Shown here: positions 34,661-47,200 of the stretch, piece after piece | Layout: each line of letters opens with the position of its first letter | Numbering within the stretch: the stretch's first letter is position 1 | Assembly: GCA_963971425.1 (NCBI GenBank) | Contig: OZ020516.1 | Location: forward strand, 14,372,593 to 14,436,592 | Direction: 5' to 3' | Origin: Bryoerythrophyllum caledonicum | Lineage: Eukaryota; Streptophyta; Bryopsida; Pottiales; Pottiaceae | DNA length: 64,000 bases | Program-made: the position numbers and the translations under genes | The notes under the pieces: model-generated | Databases searched by the model: none | What the model was told of the DNA's origin: nothing | Seen by the model: the letters and a program-made list of their open reading frames with translations, nothing else

Positions 34661-35495
34661 ACATGACATACTTCATGCAATCCGTCGGGACCATCCGCTT
34701 GCGTGGTCTGATTTGCCCGTCCATCCGTCCTGTCCAATGAGCCTAATCCGCATATTTTGACAACCTTGATGCGTAGCACTCAAAACTCCGCCCACACCCC
34801 TTCTCCACTTCACAACCTTTGTCGCACTTGCTCAAAACTCTGACACCCAGATTGAATCTTCGTGTAGCTTGCTTGACCTTGCACGTCGTACTCCAATGAT
34901 TGGTCTCCACCGCGGTGTTTGAACTAGTTGATTTGAAACAAAATCGATATGGATGAAGGCTCCTACTTTCTGTCAATGAGGTGAGAGTCAACGAGATCTC
35001 ATCCCAGTTAGTTTGCTCTCTACCACCTCTACTTATCTTATTAACAACTTTCATCCATAAATCTAAGCATACTTGAGGTTTTGCAACAACGGATTAGCAC
35101 TACAACAATGTACCAAATACACCCTAAACACAAAATTTTGAAGTTCTAAGTGTCACAAAACCACTAGAAATAAACTCACATCTAAGTGGTGATCTTTCTC
35201 AAGTAAGAAACAAGTGAAACCCACTTGTAATGTAAAAATAATTAAGTCAATGCCATTTTTAAAGAATGACCGCATAATAACAATGAAGCTAATGAAGTGC
35301 ACGCACCCACACACTCCCTCGCTCCACCACCGTTAATCTAGCCGTCACGTTGGACTAATCCTAACCCTAATCACTGACTAAGGCTAAATTCTACGCCTTC
35401 CGGTAATTCCACAACTCCCTAGGTGGTTTCTAACCTGAACCCACCTATACAAACGCCTCCATGCGCCAATCCTGACACACTGAAAAGATCTACAC
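34661..35495. other. No gene recognised
   Basis: A reverse frame at 34743-35054 shows no known domain. No terminal repeats were found. Confidence 0.35.
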
Positions 35496-36270
35496 TTAAC
35501 CTCTAAAGGACCAAGACATTATCCCCTCAAAATCACTCCAAAACTGCCATTTTCAGCGCATTCAACAAGAAATGATTTTTTAAATTTTTTTTGAAAATTT
35601 AACCTTAGGATCTTGTACTAGAGTTGTATTAGAGAGTGTGGTGAAAATTTTGGTAAGTTTGACCACACGGATTGAAAGATATCAGCCTTTGAAGTGAGAC
35701 ATAATCTCTTTTTGAGGTCATACTAAACACCTTCAACAAACTTTTGACCACCTTCTATGGCAATTTTTTGCACTACGGGCCATGAATTTATTAATTTTAA
35801 CTTGAAAGGATCATGTTAGGCATATATGCACCAAATTTTAGAAGTAGAAGAGGTGTAGAAGATGTCCTAAAAAATCATGCAATGCAACTATGTGCTGAGA
35901 ATCAACAATACACTTTATATTTTGCATATATTATATCCTTCTCAAATTTTTGAAATTCCCAAATCCGTACAGTAGATGCAAAGATTTCAATTTCCTTTCC
36001 AAGAGGAAATTTTATTTCTTTCATTGGACAAAAACTCGAATCTCTATTGAATTTAGAAGTTATTAAAATTTAGTGGCAGTATTTGTGATATGTCACACTA
36101 AACTGCTGCACTATTTGTATATGTAAGTGAAAATAAATTGTAAGTTTTGAACCGTAAGTCAGATGTTCATTCAGTAAAAAATCTCAGAAAATAATGCCTA
36201 GAATTGAGAACGTGGTACCTTACCCAAACTCAAAATGTCCCCCAAGGCACTTAGGTCCTTTAGGGGTTAA
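35496..36270. mobile_element. TTAA element, copy 5
   Basis: The ends are TTAACCTCTAAAGGACCAAG and TTAGGTCCTTTAGGGGTTAA. It contains GACCACACGGATTGAAAGAT. 775 bp, AT-rich, non-coding. Confidence 0.75.
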
Positions 36271-37437
36271 TCAATGATTTCTCCACCAATTCAGCTACCA
36301 CGTAGACTTCCACATCACCCTGCCATCATTTGATAGTGGAAATGGGCAAATTACAAACCACTCCTTTACAAACATTTCTGGAGATGGGAAAAGGCCTTGA
36401 GAGGGAGAATCACTAATCACTTATCTGTACGGTTGTCAACTTTCCATTGAAGTGATGATCATTCTGGAGGTGGTGATCATTTTCGACTTGGTGAGAAGTA
36501 GGAGGGAATCCGGAACACTGTTGGCATGCATTGGTAGAATCTTGGAAGAATTTTCCGGTCCCACATGAGACCCTGTCGCAGAAGCAAGCGCTGACGACTT
36601 TGAATGGTCACACGCCAGCTCACACTGCCCGAAACTGGACGGTATTATATTAAACAGAATATTTCCGGTGTGAATCACACGGAAGCCTTATTATCATCTC
36701 ACGTGGCTCGCGAGTTCCTCTTCTTTACTCTTTTACCCGATCAATCTCGGACATTGCGCCTCACCGCTGGCGAACACTTCAGTGCTACAGCTGCCCAGAA
36801 TCTGTGAAAATTCCTCTGTTAGAGTTTTCCTTAGAGTCTGATTATCAGCGGCCGGCAACCTTGTGTCAGCCAGGCCTTTACCATTGAGGCGATTACAACG
36901 TTGTAATCACGTCCCAGGCCTTAGTCTGACCTGAATCAAGAATTGTCTGACTCGAACGAGCGAAGTGCTCGATGATCACTCACACGAGCATCACGTGAGC
37001 GATACTTTCCAATATTCTGGAACTTTACTGCAACCACCGCAATGTGCCGCATGTAGCGACGTGTCCAGTCCCACATCTGGGCAGCTGGGGATACGCTGAA
37101 TTCCTGAGGTGCCAGTTGTAGACTACGAAAGGCTGTCTCAAGCGCGGCAAGACTCACGTGACTGGAGCGGAAGCATTTTTGCAGCAGCGGTTCCGGATAA
37201 TGGAATCGTCCTCCTGGAAACACGCGAGGTCCCGATTGACTCCATCATCACCGTTGGTTCACCTTAAATTCATGTGGTCCTGCACCGTCGTGCGTAATCC
37301 GTGATCAAGCACTTTATGTTGTCGGACTGCATGGAAGTTGACGATCATCATCTTGGGGTTTGGTACTATACAAGAAGATTCAGTGGAGGAAGGCTGGGTC
37401 AAAATTTTCGAGGAGTGTAAGTTTTGATCAGTTTGCG
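36271..37437 (+). promoter_or_regulatory. Lipoxygenase upstream region
   Basis: Sequence between the TTAA element and the first lipoxygenase ATG. It holds a perfect 18-base palindrome, GATTACAACGTTGTAATC, at 36891-36908 with an ACGT core of the kind bZIP factors bind; function is not shown. A reverse frame at 36936-37223 shows no recognisable domain. GAAGGCTGGGTCAAAATTTT at about 37389 is duplicated in exon 2. Confidence 0.35.
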
Positions 37438-40400
37438 ATGTCCAACATGATGCTGCGTCTTCCGAGTGATACTTCGGCGTGCCGGGATGGGTTTGTTGTG
37501 AGTGAAGTAGTACCGAGGTTGCAGCGCCGGTCTGTGTCGAGGTTGCAGGTGCGCGCCGCCACGTCGAGCGAGCAACCGGGCGCGGGATGGCTGCAGTCTG
37601 TGTCGTCGAAGATCGGGCAAGTCGTGGGCACGAACGGGAAGTTCGGCAATGGTACCACCGAACTGGTTGCGTCTCCACCGGGCGTCGACATGGTCACGTA
37701 CCATGGCAAGGCGGTGATCATGAAGAAGCTCAAGATTCTGGACCTGATGGACCGCGTCGCCGACGTGCAAGACGACGCCAGCGAGGTGCTCGGCGGAAAA
37801 CACGTCTCCGTGCAACTCATCAGCACGGAGAAAGATCCAAGTACGTTGTGCAGATTGCGTAGAATCACTACCAAACTCAAAACTTTCTCAGGGTTTACAT
37901 CAACTCCCACAATAGGTGATTAAGCTCACCTGACATGAGTCTTGGGTACTTGGGTTTTGGACTGGTCGATCAGGGACAGGTGAGGGGATGAAGAGCAGCG
38001 AGGTTATCTTCGAAGGCTGGGTCAAAATTTTCGACGCCATCGCGGCGGAGAACCTCACGTTCGACCTCAAGTTCCAAGTGCCCAAAAACTTCGGCGTGCC
38101 GGGGGCAATCGTCGTGCGCAATCAGCACCCTAATGAGTTCCTTCTCGTGAGCTTCACGCTGGATGTCGCGGACTCCACCACGTACCACTTCTACACTGAC
38201 TCGTGGATCTACAACACGGAGAACGGCGAAGGTCGCATCTTCTTCCGTAGCACGGTATGGATGAGTGATCTATAACTGATTACAGAGTGTTCAAGTTGTG
38301 GTTTCATTTGAGGCACTTGATCAATCTTTCGTGAGCATTCTATCAGTGAATTGGTTGCTGTTTTGGTTTCCTTTTGTGTGCACAGGCTTACTTGCCGGAT
38401 GAGACGCCGGAGACGCTGAAGCCCCTCCGCGCAAAGGAGCTTGAGAATCTCCGCGGCGATGGGGCCGGGGAGCGGCAGGAGCGCGACCGGATCTACGACT
38501 ACGACGTGTACAATGACCTAGGCCGTCCCGACGACGATCCGGCCCTGGCGCGCCCAGTGATCGGCGGCACACCAGAGCTCCCTTTCCCGCGCCGGGTGCG
38601 CACAGGGCGGCCGCGCACGCGCACGGACCCCGCGACCGAAACTCGCGTGTCGAAGGGCCCTTTCTACATCCCGCGTGATGAGTGCTTCGACCGCACCAAG
38701 ATGTCGGACTTCGCGGCCGACGGGCTCCGCTCCATCGGGCACTCCGTGAAGTCCACCGTGGAGTCGATGATGACGAAAAAGACGGAGTTCGACTCGCTGC
38801 GGGAGATCAAGAAGTTGTTCGTGAAGCCGAGGCAGGATGTCGGTGGCCTCAACAACGTGTTGGCGGAGATGGCGGATGTGCCCAAGTGCGAGCAGGTCCC
38901 GCTCGTGTTCTTGGAGCAGGTTCTGCGCCCGGATGGCCGCAACTGGGAACCTCTCTTCTACCCCCTTCCTCAAGTCCTCCAAGGTACCAATCGCATCGTC
39001 TAGGTGATGGATCAAGATACATTTTAGGTCTTGGATGTTTCTGGACCAATGTAACCTTGAGGTTGTTTTGGTTTCCAGTTGACGAGGATGCGTGGCAGAG
39101 CAATGAGGAGTTTGCTCGGGAGTTTCTTGCAGGCGTCAACCCTGTGATGATCAAGCTTGTTACGGTATAGAGGGAGCTTCTTCTTGAGCTTGATATGCTG
39201 CTTGAATGATGGAGGATCAGTAGGTGAGTAACTAACGTGGGGGTCTTCTGATGTCCAGGAGTTTCCTCTGAAGAGCGCGCTTGACCCGGCCGAGTATGGC
39301 GATCCCGTTTCCGCAATCTCACATGACCACATATCTTCGCAACTCGAAGGTCTCACCGTTGACGAGGTCCATGATCACCCTCACTCTTGCAATTAGGAGT
39401 TATAGCCCATGATACATGGCGTCGAAGTTTTTGGTATTGTTACCTCTCTTGACAAATTCACCTCTACTGATGTGCAGGCTTTGGCGAAGAAGAAGCTCTT
39501 CGTGGTGGACTACCACGACGCGTACCTCCCGTACGTGGCGCGCATTAACGCGCTGAAGAACCGCGCGACGTACGCCACACGCGTCCTGTTCTTCCTGCGC
39601 GACGACGAGACGCTCAAGACGCTAGCGCTGGAGCTCGTCCTTCCTGCCGCGACTCCCGGGGGGGCGAAGCGGGCCCGCGTCTTCTCGCCCCCGGGCGATA
39701 CCTCCAAAATGGATTTCCTCTGGGAGTGTGCCAAGGTGCATGTCCAGAACAATGACATCTCAGCGCATCAATGCTTCAGCCACTTGTGAGTGTACTCCAC
39801 CTTCCGGTTTTTCTGATCTCATTTTTTTCATTTGGAGCTACCACTTGTTCGCACACGCCTCCCTGTTAATTGCTGAGATCATTTTCTGACGAATCCGGCT
39901 GATTTTGTTCTACAGCACAAACTGCCATGCGGCGACGGAGCCAGTGATCATCGCGTCGAACCGGCAACTCAGCAAGCTGCACCCGGTCTTCCAGCTCATG
40001 GCCCCCCACTTCAAGTGCACGCTAGAGATCAACCGGCAGGCGCGCGGCAGCCTGATCTCGGCGGGCGGCTCCATCGAGCAGCACTTCACGACGCAGGGGT
40101 ACTCGCTGGAGATGGCGAGCAAGCACTACCGCGACACATGGACGTTCAACTCCCAAGCCTTGCCCACAGACCTTATCAACCGCGGCATGGCGGTCCCCGA
40201 TGCGGATCAATACAGCGGGGTCCGCCTCGTCGTGAACGACTACCCGTACGCGGCCGACGGTCTCGTGCTCTGGGAGGCCATCAAGTCCTGGAACGCGGAC
40301 TACGTTGACATCTTCTACAAGAGCGACGCGGATGTGGTGAGTGATGTGGAGCTCATTAACTGGTTCCGCGAGCTTCGCTACGAGGGCCACGCGGATAAGA

Positions 40401-41199
40401 AAGACGCACCCGGGTGGCCGGAGATGGATTCGCGGGCGAGCTTGGTGGAGATCCTCACCACCTTGCAGTGGATTACCTCGGCGCAGCACGCCGCAGTGAA
40501 CTTTGGCCAGTACGACTTTGTGGGGTACATGCCGCACCATCCCACCTTGACCCGCCGCCTCGTGCCGGAGGAGGGAACCGCAGAGTGGGAGGAGTTCTTG
40601 CGCAACCCGGAGAAGTTCTTGTTGACAACCATCTCTAACATCCCCTCCACCACGACGGCCATGTCGGTGTATGAGGTGTTGTCGGCGCATTCGCCAAACG
40701 AGGAGTACATTGGCCAACGCGACCCGCACTGGACCGAGTGCAACAATGTAAGTACACACGATGAACTTAACTCCACTTTTCTCACTTTTATAAAAGTACT
40801 CTACAATAATGACCAATTTAACCAGTATTAAAATAAGGGGATTTTTGGTGGCATGTCACAAACTTTGGCAGCCATAGACTGGAAAGATTCCCTCGGTGTC
40901 AAAGTGCCCAGTATCTAGACGAATATAGAAATAGAACACACAGCCATTCTCATGTTTTATGATGGATGGAGCCATTTCATTGATTGGTGTATGTTTTCAT
41001 GTGTATTTTGCAGGTGAGGGCTGCGTTCAAGCGGTTCTGTGCGAAGTTGAGAGAGCTGGACAGAACCATTACGGATCGGAATGCGGATCCCAAGCTGAAG
41101 AACCGGATGGGCGTGGTGCAAATGCCGTATCAGCTGCTGCGCCCACATTCGATGCCTGGCGTCACGGCCATGGGCGTCCCCAACAGCATAACAATCTGA
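37438..41199 (+). CDS. LOX: Lipoxygenase with PLAT domain, probably plastid-targeted (8 exons)
   Basis: Exons: 37438-37840, 37980-38254, 38386-38983, 39079-39164, 39259-39366, 39478-39785, 39916-40747, 41014-41199. The total is 2796 nt, giving 931 residues, typical of plastid 13-lipoxygenases. These enzymes add O2 to linoleic/linolenic acid, the entry to oxylipin and jasmonate-type pathways. The N-terminus (MSNMMLRLP..., Arg/Ser-rich, few acidic residues) looks like a transit peptide. A PLAT/LH2 domain follows (about 80-225), then the catalytic domain. Iron ligands are all present: His592 and His597 (SHFTNCH), His784 and Asn788 (HAAVNFGQ), and the C-terminal Ile931 (PNSITI). Ala in LISAGG at the Coffa position predicts S-products. 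The ATG at 37438 was chosen because upstream open sequence has no ATG in frame. The exon 5 donor (GAG|GTCCAT) is weak. The 9- versus 13-specificity cannot be settled. Confidence 0.95.
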
Positions 41200-41773
41200 G
41201 ATCATCAGTGAATATATGTAATTGTATCTAGCGTGCAGTTGTGTATTTTGTTGACAGACAGGCTCTGTATCATACCTTTTTGATTTAACTGAGTCACGAA
41301 GCTTGATCATTCTAGAATCAAGGTTGACTACTCTACGCGTTGGTCAGTTTCGTACATAGTTCACAATGGAGAGTGTGCAAAATTTTGGAAAGTTGAAGAG
41401 ATTTATCCAGGTGATACACATGTAATGCCAAAGTGGTAGTCAAGTAATGCCAACTTGGTGATATTCATATTTGGAAAAATATATATTTCGGCTAAGACTG
41501 TCTGAAACTAACCAATGCATTTCTATAATTTTGCTTCGTTTCCATGTGGAGATAATATGTACGTAAATTAACTTTGGAAATGATATAGAGTTATCCTCAC
41601 CTTTTATAGTCATCATCTATTACAAAGTGCACAGCGCCATGCAATCCTGTCGTCTTTTTATCCCCTTTTATTCTCGAAAATTCGTTTTCACCGATTATAA
41701 AAAAATTCCAAAAGTTTTGCCATCTACTTTTGAAATATATTTGTTGTCAAATCTGACCCTTAAGTACGGTAGT
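41200..41773. other. Lipoxygenase 3' flank
   Basis: Probably the 3' UTR followed by AT-rich spacer. No other feature was found. Confidence 0.35.
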
Positions 41774-42336
41774 AGCACTACACTAAAATTTATGTTTAGT
41801 GTAGTGGTACGAATAGTGTACATACCCTAGTACACTATTTGTAAAGAAGTTGACAATTGGTGTTAGCTACCAATGTCATTAATGTAACCTTCACTCAAAC
41901 CCCCAATCAATCCCCCAATCATTCCAGCCCATGCTTCTCTTCATTTGCAACTTTCAAATGGTCATAACTCATTCAAAACTTGTCCAAATTGGGCAAACGA
42001 GGTGTTTTTTAGCATCTACATTTTCTGTAGATGCCAAAAAACACCTCATATGTCCAATTCGGGTTTATAATAAATGAGTTGTGGCCAATTGAAAGCTGCT
42101 GATAAGATACTCTGATAGCCCTGGACTGCTGGACCTTTTTTTATACTTCTACTGTTGATACACCAAATGTGCACAAGTGAAAAAAATTATGTTGAAATCT
42201 TTACTAAAATTGACAAATAATGTAGTAGTTGGCATTTAGTGTAGGGTTTTGTCACTACACTAAATGCCTTGTTTGCAATTGGTGTATAGGTTCGCACTTA
42301 GTGTATACTACACTAAACATAAATTTCAGTGTACTT
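41774..42336. mobile_element. Non-autonomous TIR element with internal fold-back
   Basis: The left edge CACTACACTAAAATTTATGT matches the inverse of the right edge CATAAATTTCAGTGTACTTT. Several TAGTGTA/TACACTA motifs lie near both ends. No coding frame. Inside is a strong hairpin (41949-42097). Confidence 0.6.
41949..42097. repeat. Long hairpin
   Basis: The inner arms are GAGGTGTTTTTTAGCATCTA at 41999 and its inverse ending at 42047, with a 5-base loop and a single G-T type mismatch. The complementarity continues outward with some mismatches for roughly 65 bases per arm. Confidence 0.7.
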
Positions 42337-42436
42337 TCACAGACTATTTACATTGGCCAACATAAGTAGCCTTACTCTTATTAATATTAATAGTAGTATA
42401 TATTGGCTTATATTTAAATATTTAATTGGACTATTT

Positions 42437-43367
42437 TTAACCCCTGAAGGACCACGACCTAATTCGCTCTAAAACCAGTCCAAAACTGCCACTGTCAAAA
42501 AGAGACATGAAAATCACATTTTAAACTGAATTTTGGATTTTCAACCGCAAGATCTTAAAATAGACTTCCATATAAACATGCCGTCAAATTTTGGTTGCAA
42601 TCCACCGCACGGATTGATAGATTTTAGTGTTTAAAGTCAAAACAATGGTTCATTTTCTTCCCTGCGTTGAGTAGATCAGCTGACTTTGACTTCATTTTGT
42701 ATCAAATTTTTGCATTGTACAAGGTCTAAATCTTTTACCATTGTCTTAAGCATGATGTTATTTCCCAACACACCGATTTTTAGAGGTAAAAAAGGGGTGT
42801 AGCATATTCAAAACAAGTGTGCAAGGAGTGGAGGTTCAAAAATTGCCATTTCACGTTTTATTTTTTTGTGAACTACATATGTATTCAAATGATAATCCAA
42901 ATAGTCAATAAGAAGGTTTTCACCATATATTGTTGTTGGAAAAAAAAAAGTGAAAAATATGAAGATCTCTAGGTTTTATGTAGAAAAGATGAAGTTTTTT
43001 TCCCCCGTTGCCCTACAATGTGTGAAAATGTTTGACTTGGAATAAAATGTCTTTTTACACTAAAGACAAGAATATTTTTGGAAAAATTCTACATAAGGAA
43101 ATATTCTTTATATGTGTGAAAAATCTCAATGTCAATAGAAACTTTCGTCAAAAATTTTGGAGGTGCCCGAAGTCCCACTTCTGGCTTTAAGTGGTACTAA
43201 CTTTCAAACCACAAATCCAAAAAATAAAATAAAAATATCTCCACGAAGCTCTTATCAGATCCTATCTTGAAAAAAAATTCAATGAAAAAGGATTTTTTTT
43301 CGAATTGTAGGTACATGCCCAAAATCCAAAATGACCCCGGGGGGACGTTTGGTCCTTTAGGGGTTAA
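42437..43367. mobile_element. TTAA element, copy 6
   Basis: The ends are TTAACCCCTGAAGGACCACG and TTTGGTCCTTTAGGGGTTAA, the cleanest pair in the window. It contains CCGCACGGATTGATAGAT and blocks shared with the copies at 29085-30027 and in the CAN intron. 931 bp, non-coding. Confidence 0.8.
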
Positions 43368-44201
43368 GAACGAAAACCGAGGAATCGACCATTCCACCAA
43401 AGTAGAATAAGGTTAATGCATGAAGCCATTCAGTTGGTGTAGATCTCCAGCAAGCCTCCTTCAACCCCACACTTATCCATTTGAAAATAATCAATGAAAC
43501 AGTTTGAAGTCCAACATTTTATTTTCAGACTACAATGTTACAAGTTTGATTGTTGAAACAGTCATCATCATAGATTAATGAAATACCTAAACCTCGATAA
43601 CAACAACACTAACCATTTAAAACTACACTACCCATGGCATTAAAAACAACATACCACTTTTCTCCTGAATAATTTTTTCTTATCATCTAAATACACTTTC
43701 AATCTAAGGTTGGATGACCCATAACCACCACGAACCCCATAATGGACAAGGTAAAGTGGACTAAAACCACCACAGACCCACCCCATTTCCGAAATTTTAG
43801 GAAGTCACATATGATTGGGTGTTAGTTCATGATTGGTTCAAAGCTGCCGGTTTTTAGTCAATGCAGAAGTGGTTATTGGTACAACTTAGTGTGGAAATAG
43901 AGAGTATGGTAAGTCGAGGAATGGGTCACGGCTTACTATCCACTTTGAAAATTTGTAGCAATTTCAATATGAAGAAATAAATGGTCACGACAATTGCAAT
44001 ATTCATGAAATCCTATTTTGAATTCCCAAAAAATGTCTTACCACGTATACAAACGCTATAAATAGGTCAGCAAGCTTAAGTTGGTGGTTATAGGTCATCC
44101 AACCTTACCTGGGCTACAACCCACTCCTCATGGCATTTTCTACATAAAGTCTACCTCCAAGAGAGACATTGTACTAACCACTAATTAATAAATAATATAT
44201 A
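43368..44201. other. No gene recognised
   Basis: AT-rich sequence downstream of the CAN gene (which is on the reverse strand). The part nearest 44202 is probably its 3' UTR. Confidence 0.35.
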
Positions 44202-47200
44202 CTAATTCCTCCGTGCACCTCTTTTGTCTTTTCTATACTCCCAGGGCTTCTCAGGGTCGACAACTGCCCATAATCCAACACGAGCTGCTTTTGCATCCGC
44301 CTCCCACTGAAAGAACATACAATCGTTTAGTTTCCAAGACTTGAAATAATCACAAGTGTAGATCCTCATCCAAAAAAAACAACAAAATTATCACAAGTGT
44401 AGATCCTCATCCAAGGGCAAGGTAAGGGCAAGTCCCTAGTTGACTATATGTATGTAAATGTAAAAATCAAATGTACCCATTATATACCTGTTATACTCAT
44501 TATATACATTATATACCAGATACCCTAGCTTTAGCTTCACAAGATATCACCTATTTTTTTATTATGTAGAGGAATAAGGTACCTTTTCAAAAGTGGGACG
44601 CTTATCATATGCCGTGTAATGCCAAACACATCCCTTCTTCAAAAGTGCTTCCTGGCAAAACCACCTCAATTTTTAGAACTAAATCATTCATTCCAACAAA
44701 TGGCTTAATACAACACGTACCGCCCAATTGGGTTTTCTACATGTTCATTTGGCTAACCTCCCATCCCATAATGTCCGCAAGAACTAGGCATTCTAAGTTC
44801 CACACGTGATTTTGTCCGGCTGTTTTAAAAAAAAGTAACACGTTGCCCCAATTGGGTGTTATGCCATGCGGTTAGGCCTCACAAGCTATTCGGTTCCCTC
44901 TAACGTTGAGCTACCGTCCTCCGCGTCGGGCACCTCACAACTCGTGAGGCCCTCCCATGAGGGCCTCATCCTATACATGGTTTAAACCTAACACTGCTTC
45001 TAAAATGTTATGATATTATATCATTTAGGGATTAATATACCTGAATAAAGATGCCATTGCAATGAACGTCTCCCACCAATCTTCCATATTGGTCTACAGT
45101 ATATACATGGATGAGAAGTGGATGCCCCTCCACAAGACTCTGCAAGAAGGCCTTGGATTGTGGGCCATGAGGTTGGCTACTCTCCGGAGCATCCACACCC
45201 CTACAATCACAAATCAAAATTAGATAGATAGAGAAATAGATAAATAAATAAACTAATCAATAAATAAGCATCCATTTCTCTCAATAATATAAGATAATAT
45301 CTCTAAAAAGGAACTCTTTTCCATCAAAGATTAACTAAAAACCGTGATAAACCAGCTAACCATTACACTCAAACCTGATGTTATCGCTAGAGTTTCACTA
45401 TCACATGTACCCATTGAGAAAATATTATAACTAAGGACAAATTCTGAGCTAAGTCAGTTCAAAAGCTTTAGCCTCTAAATGGAGGAGTTGAATTACATAC
45501 TTCAAGCGAACACGATACTTCTTTGCTAAACACTGGGTGCCACCATTCTTTCCATCAAGCACCCTGAAAACACCAGAACACATCCATCAGTAAAATATTA
45601 TCACCAAGATATCATAACATCCTAAACCCAGTGAAATACCATCACCAAGATACTATAACATTCCAGAACCAAAGAAAGACCATCACCAAACATATCATGA
45701 AATTCTAGAACTAGTGAAATATCTTCACCACAATACCACAGAATTCTAGAACCAGTAAAATAGCATCACCCAAATACCATAACAGGCTATAAATTGTAAC
45801 TCATCATCCAGAAATTTGAAGCACAACTTTCTTTGGAGATAAGCAATTATACTCTAAGGTACCGTGACAGTTTCTCACCAAAAACACTTCGCTCGTTTTA
45901 GTGCAATGAGTAAGAAAGAAACAAAAGAAACTTGTATTTCTAGTTTTAACCATGGGATCTCAAATAAGACTTGATAAGTGACATACTCACAAAATTTCAT
46001 AAACTTTGACTGCACGGATTGAAAGATTTTACTCCTTAGTGGATCAGTAGGCTTTGACTTCCCTTGGTGTCAAATTTTTGCACTACACAAGGTCTAAATC
46101 TTTTACCATCGTGTTAAGCATGATGTTAGTTCCTTATACACCAATTTTTAGAGGTAGAGAAGGGGTGTAGCATATTCAAAACAACTGTGCAAGGAGCAGA
46201 GGTTCAAAATTTGCCAATTCACGTTTTAATTTTTTATGAACTTAATATGTTTTAGATTGATAATCCAAATGGTCAATAAGAAGACTTACACTACATATTG
46301 CTGTGGAAAAAGAAATAAAAAAATAAAATGAAGATCTCTAAGGTTTAAGTGGAAAAGAAGAATTTTATTTGAAACCTTGCCCGACAATGTGTGACAATGT
46401 GTGAAAGTGTTTGACTTTAGTTAAAATGCTATTTTTCACTAAAAGCAAGAACTTTCTCTTGACAATATGAAGGGAAATAGAGTGTCATAGCAAAAGTTTT
46501 TGGAGGTGTCCACATGCCTGCTCTCCCCATTTGAAATTCAAAACCCTAAAACTTTTTCATCAAATGTCGGATTTAACTAAAAATTGTTCTCCCACTGAGG
46601 TCTTCGTAATGCCCTTCTACAATAAAAAAATTCAAAGTGGAATGTTGGAAATTGACCCTGACTGATTTTTGACACTTGGGCATTAGGGGTTAAAACATAC
46701 TTGTAGCCTGCTTGTTGGATTTGTTTCTGGAGCGCGTCTGCAGTGGTGTAGTTGTGCTGCGCCCGGGCCGCCTGCCGCCTGTTCACGGCGTCCATGACGC
46801 CCACTGGCACGTTGGCCGCCTCCCGGGCGTCTCGGTGCACGTCCGCGTACACGGTGATGGTGTCCCCATCCGTCACTGCTCGCTCGTCTACCTGAAATGC
46901 AAGAGAAGTATTCCCATCAAAGTCAGACATAAATACCGGTAGCTCTAGAGACATGTCTATAATCAGGTCAAAGCCACATATCAGCTTACAAAGTGCACTT
47001 CTCGAGTGATATCTATGTGATGCTAGTCTGATGCCCTGAAATATGCACAACAAAATCACGCTATGAACATGAGGGAAAAGGTGGGTAAGATTTATGATAC
47101 TCTTTCTTCACCCTCAATCTAGTACTTGTTCTACTCATACTTCTACCCTCTTTTAAAGACTGGTCACCAAGATAAGAATACTAGTTAAGAGACCTCCAGA

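Noticed and set aside
36936-37223. Reverse-strand 95-codon frame upstream of LOX
   Set aside because: No domain match, no conserved start context, and no splice partners seen.
37360-37437. Lipoxygenase start upstream of 37438
   Set aside because: The open frame extends upstream but only with a non-ATG codon (TTG); the first in-frame ATG is 37438.
40022-40816. 264-codon reverse-strand frame opposite lipoxygenase exon 7
   Set aside because: Mirror of a GC-rich exon; the forward strand has the iron-ligand motifs.
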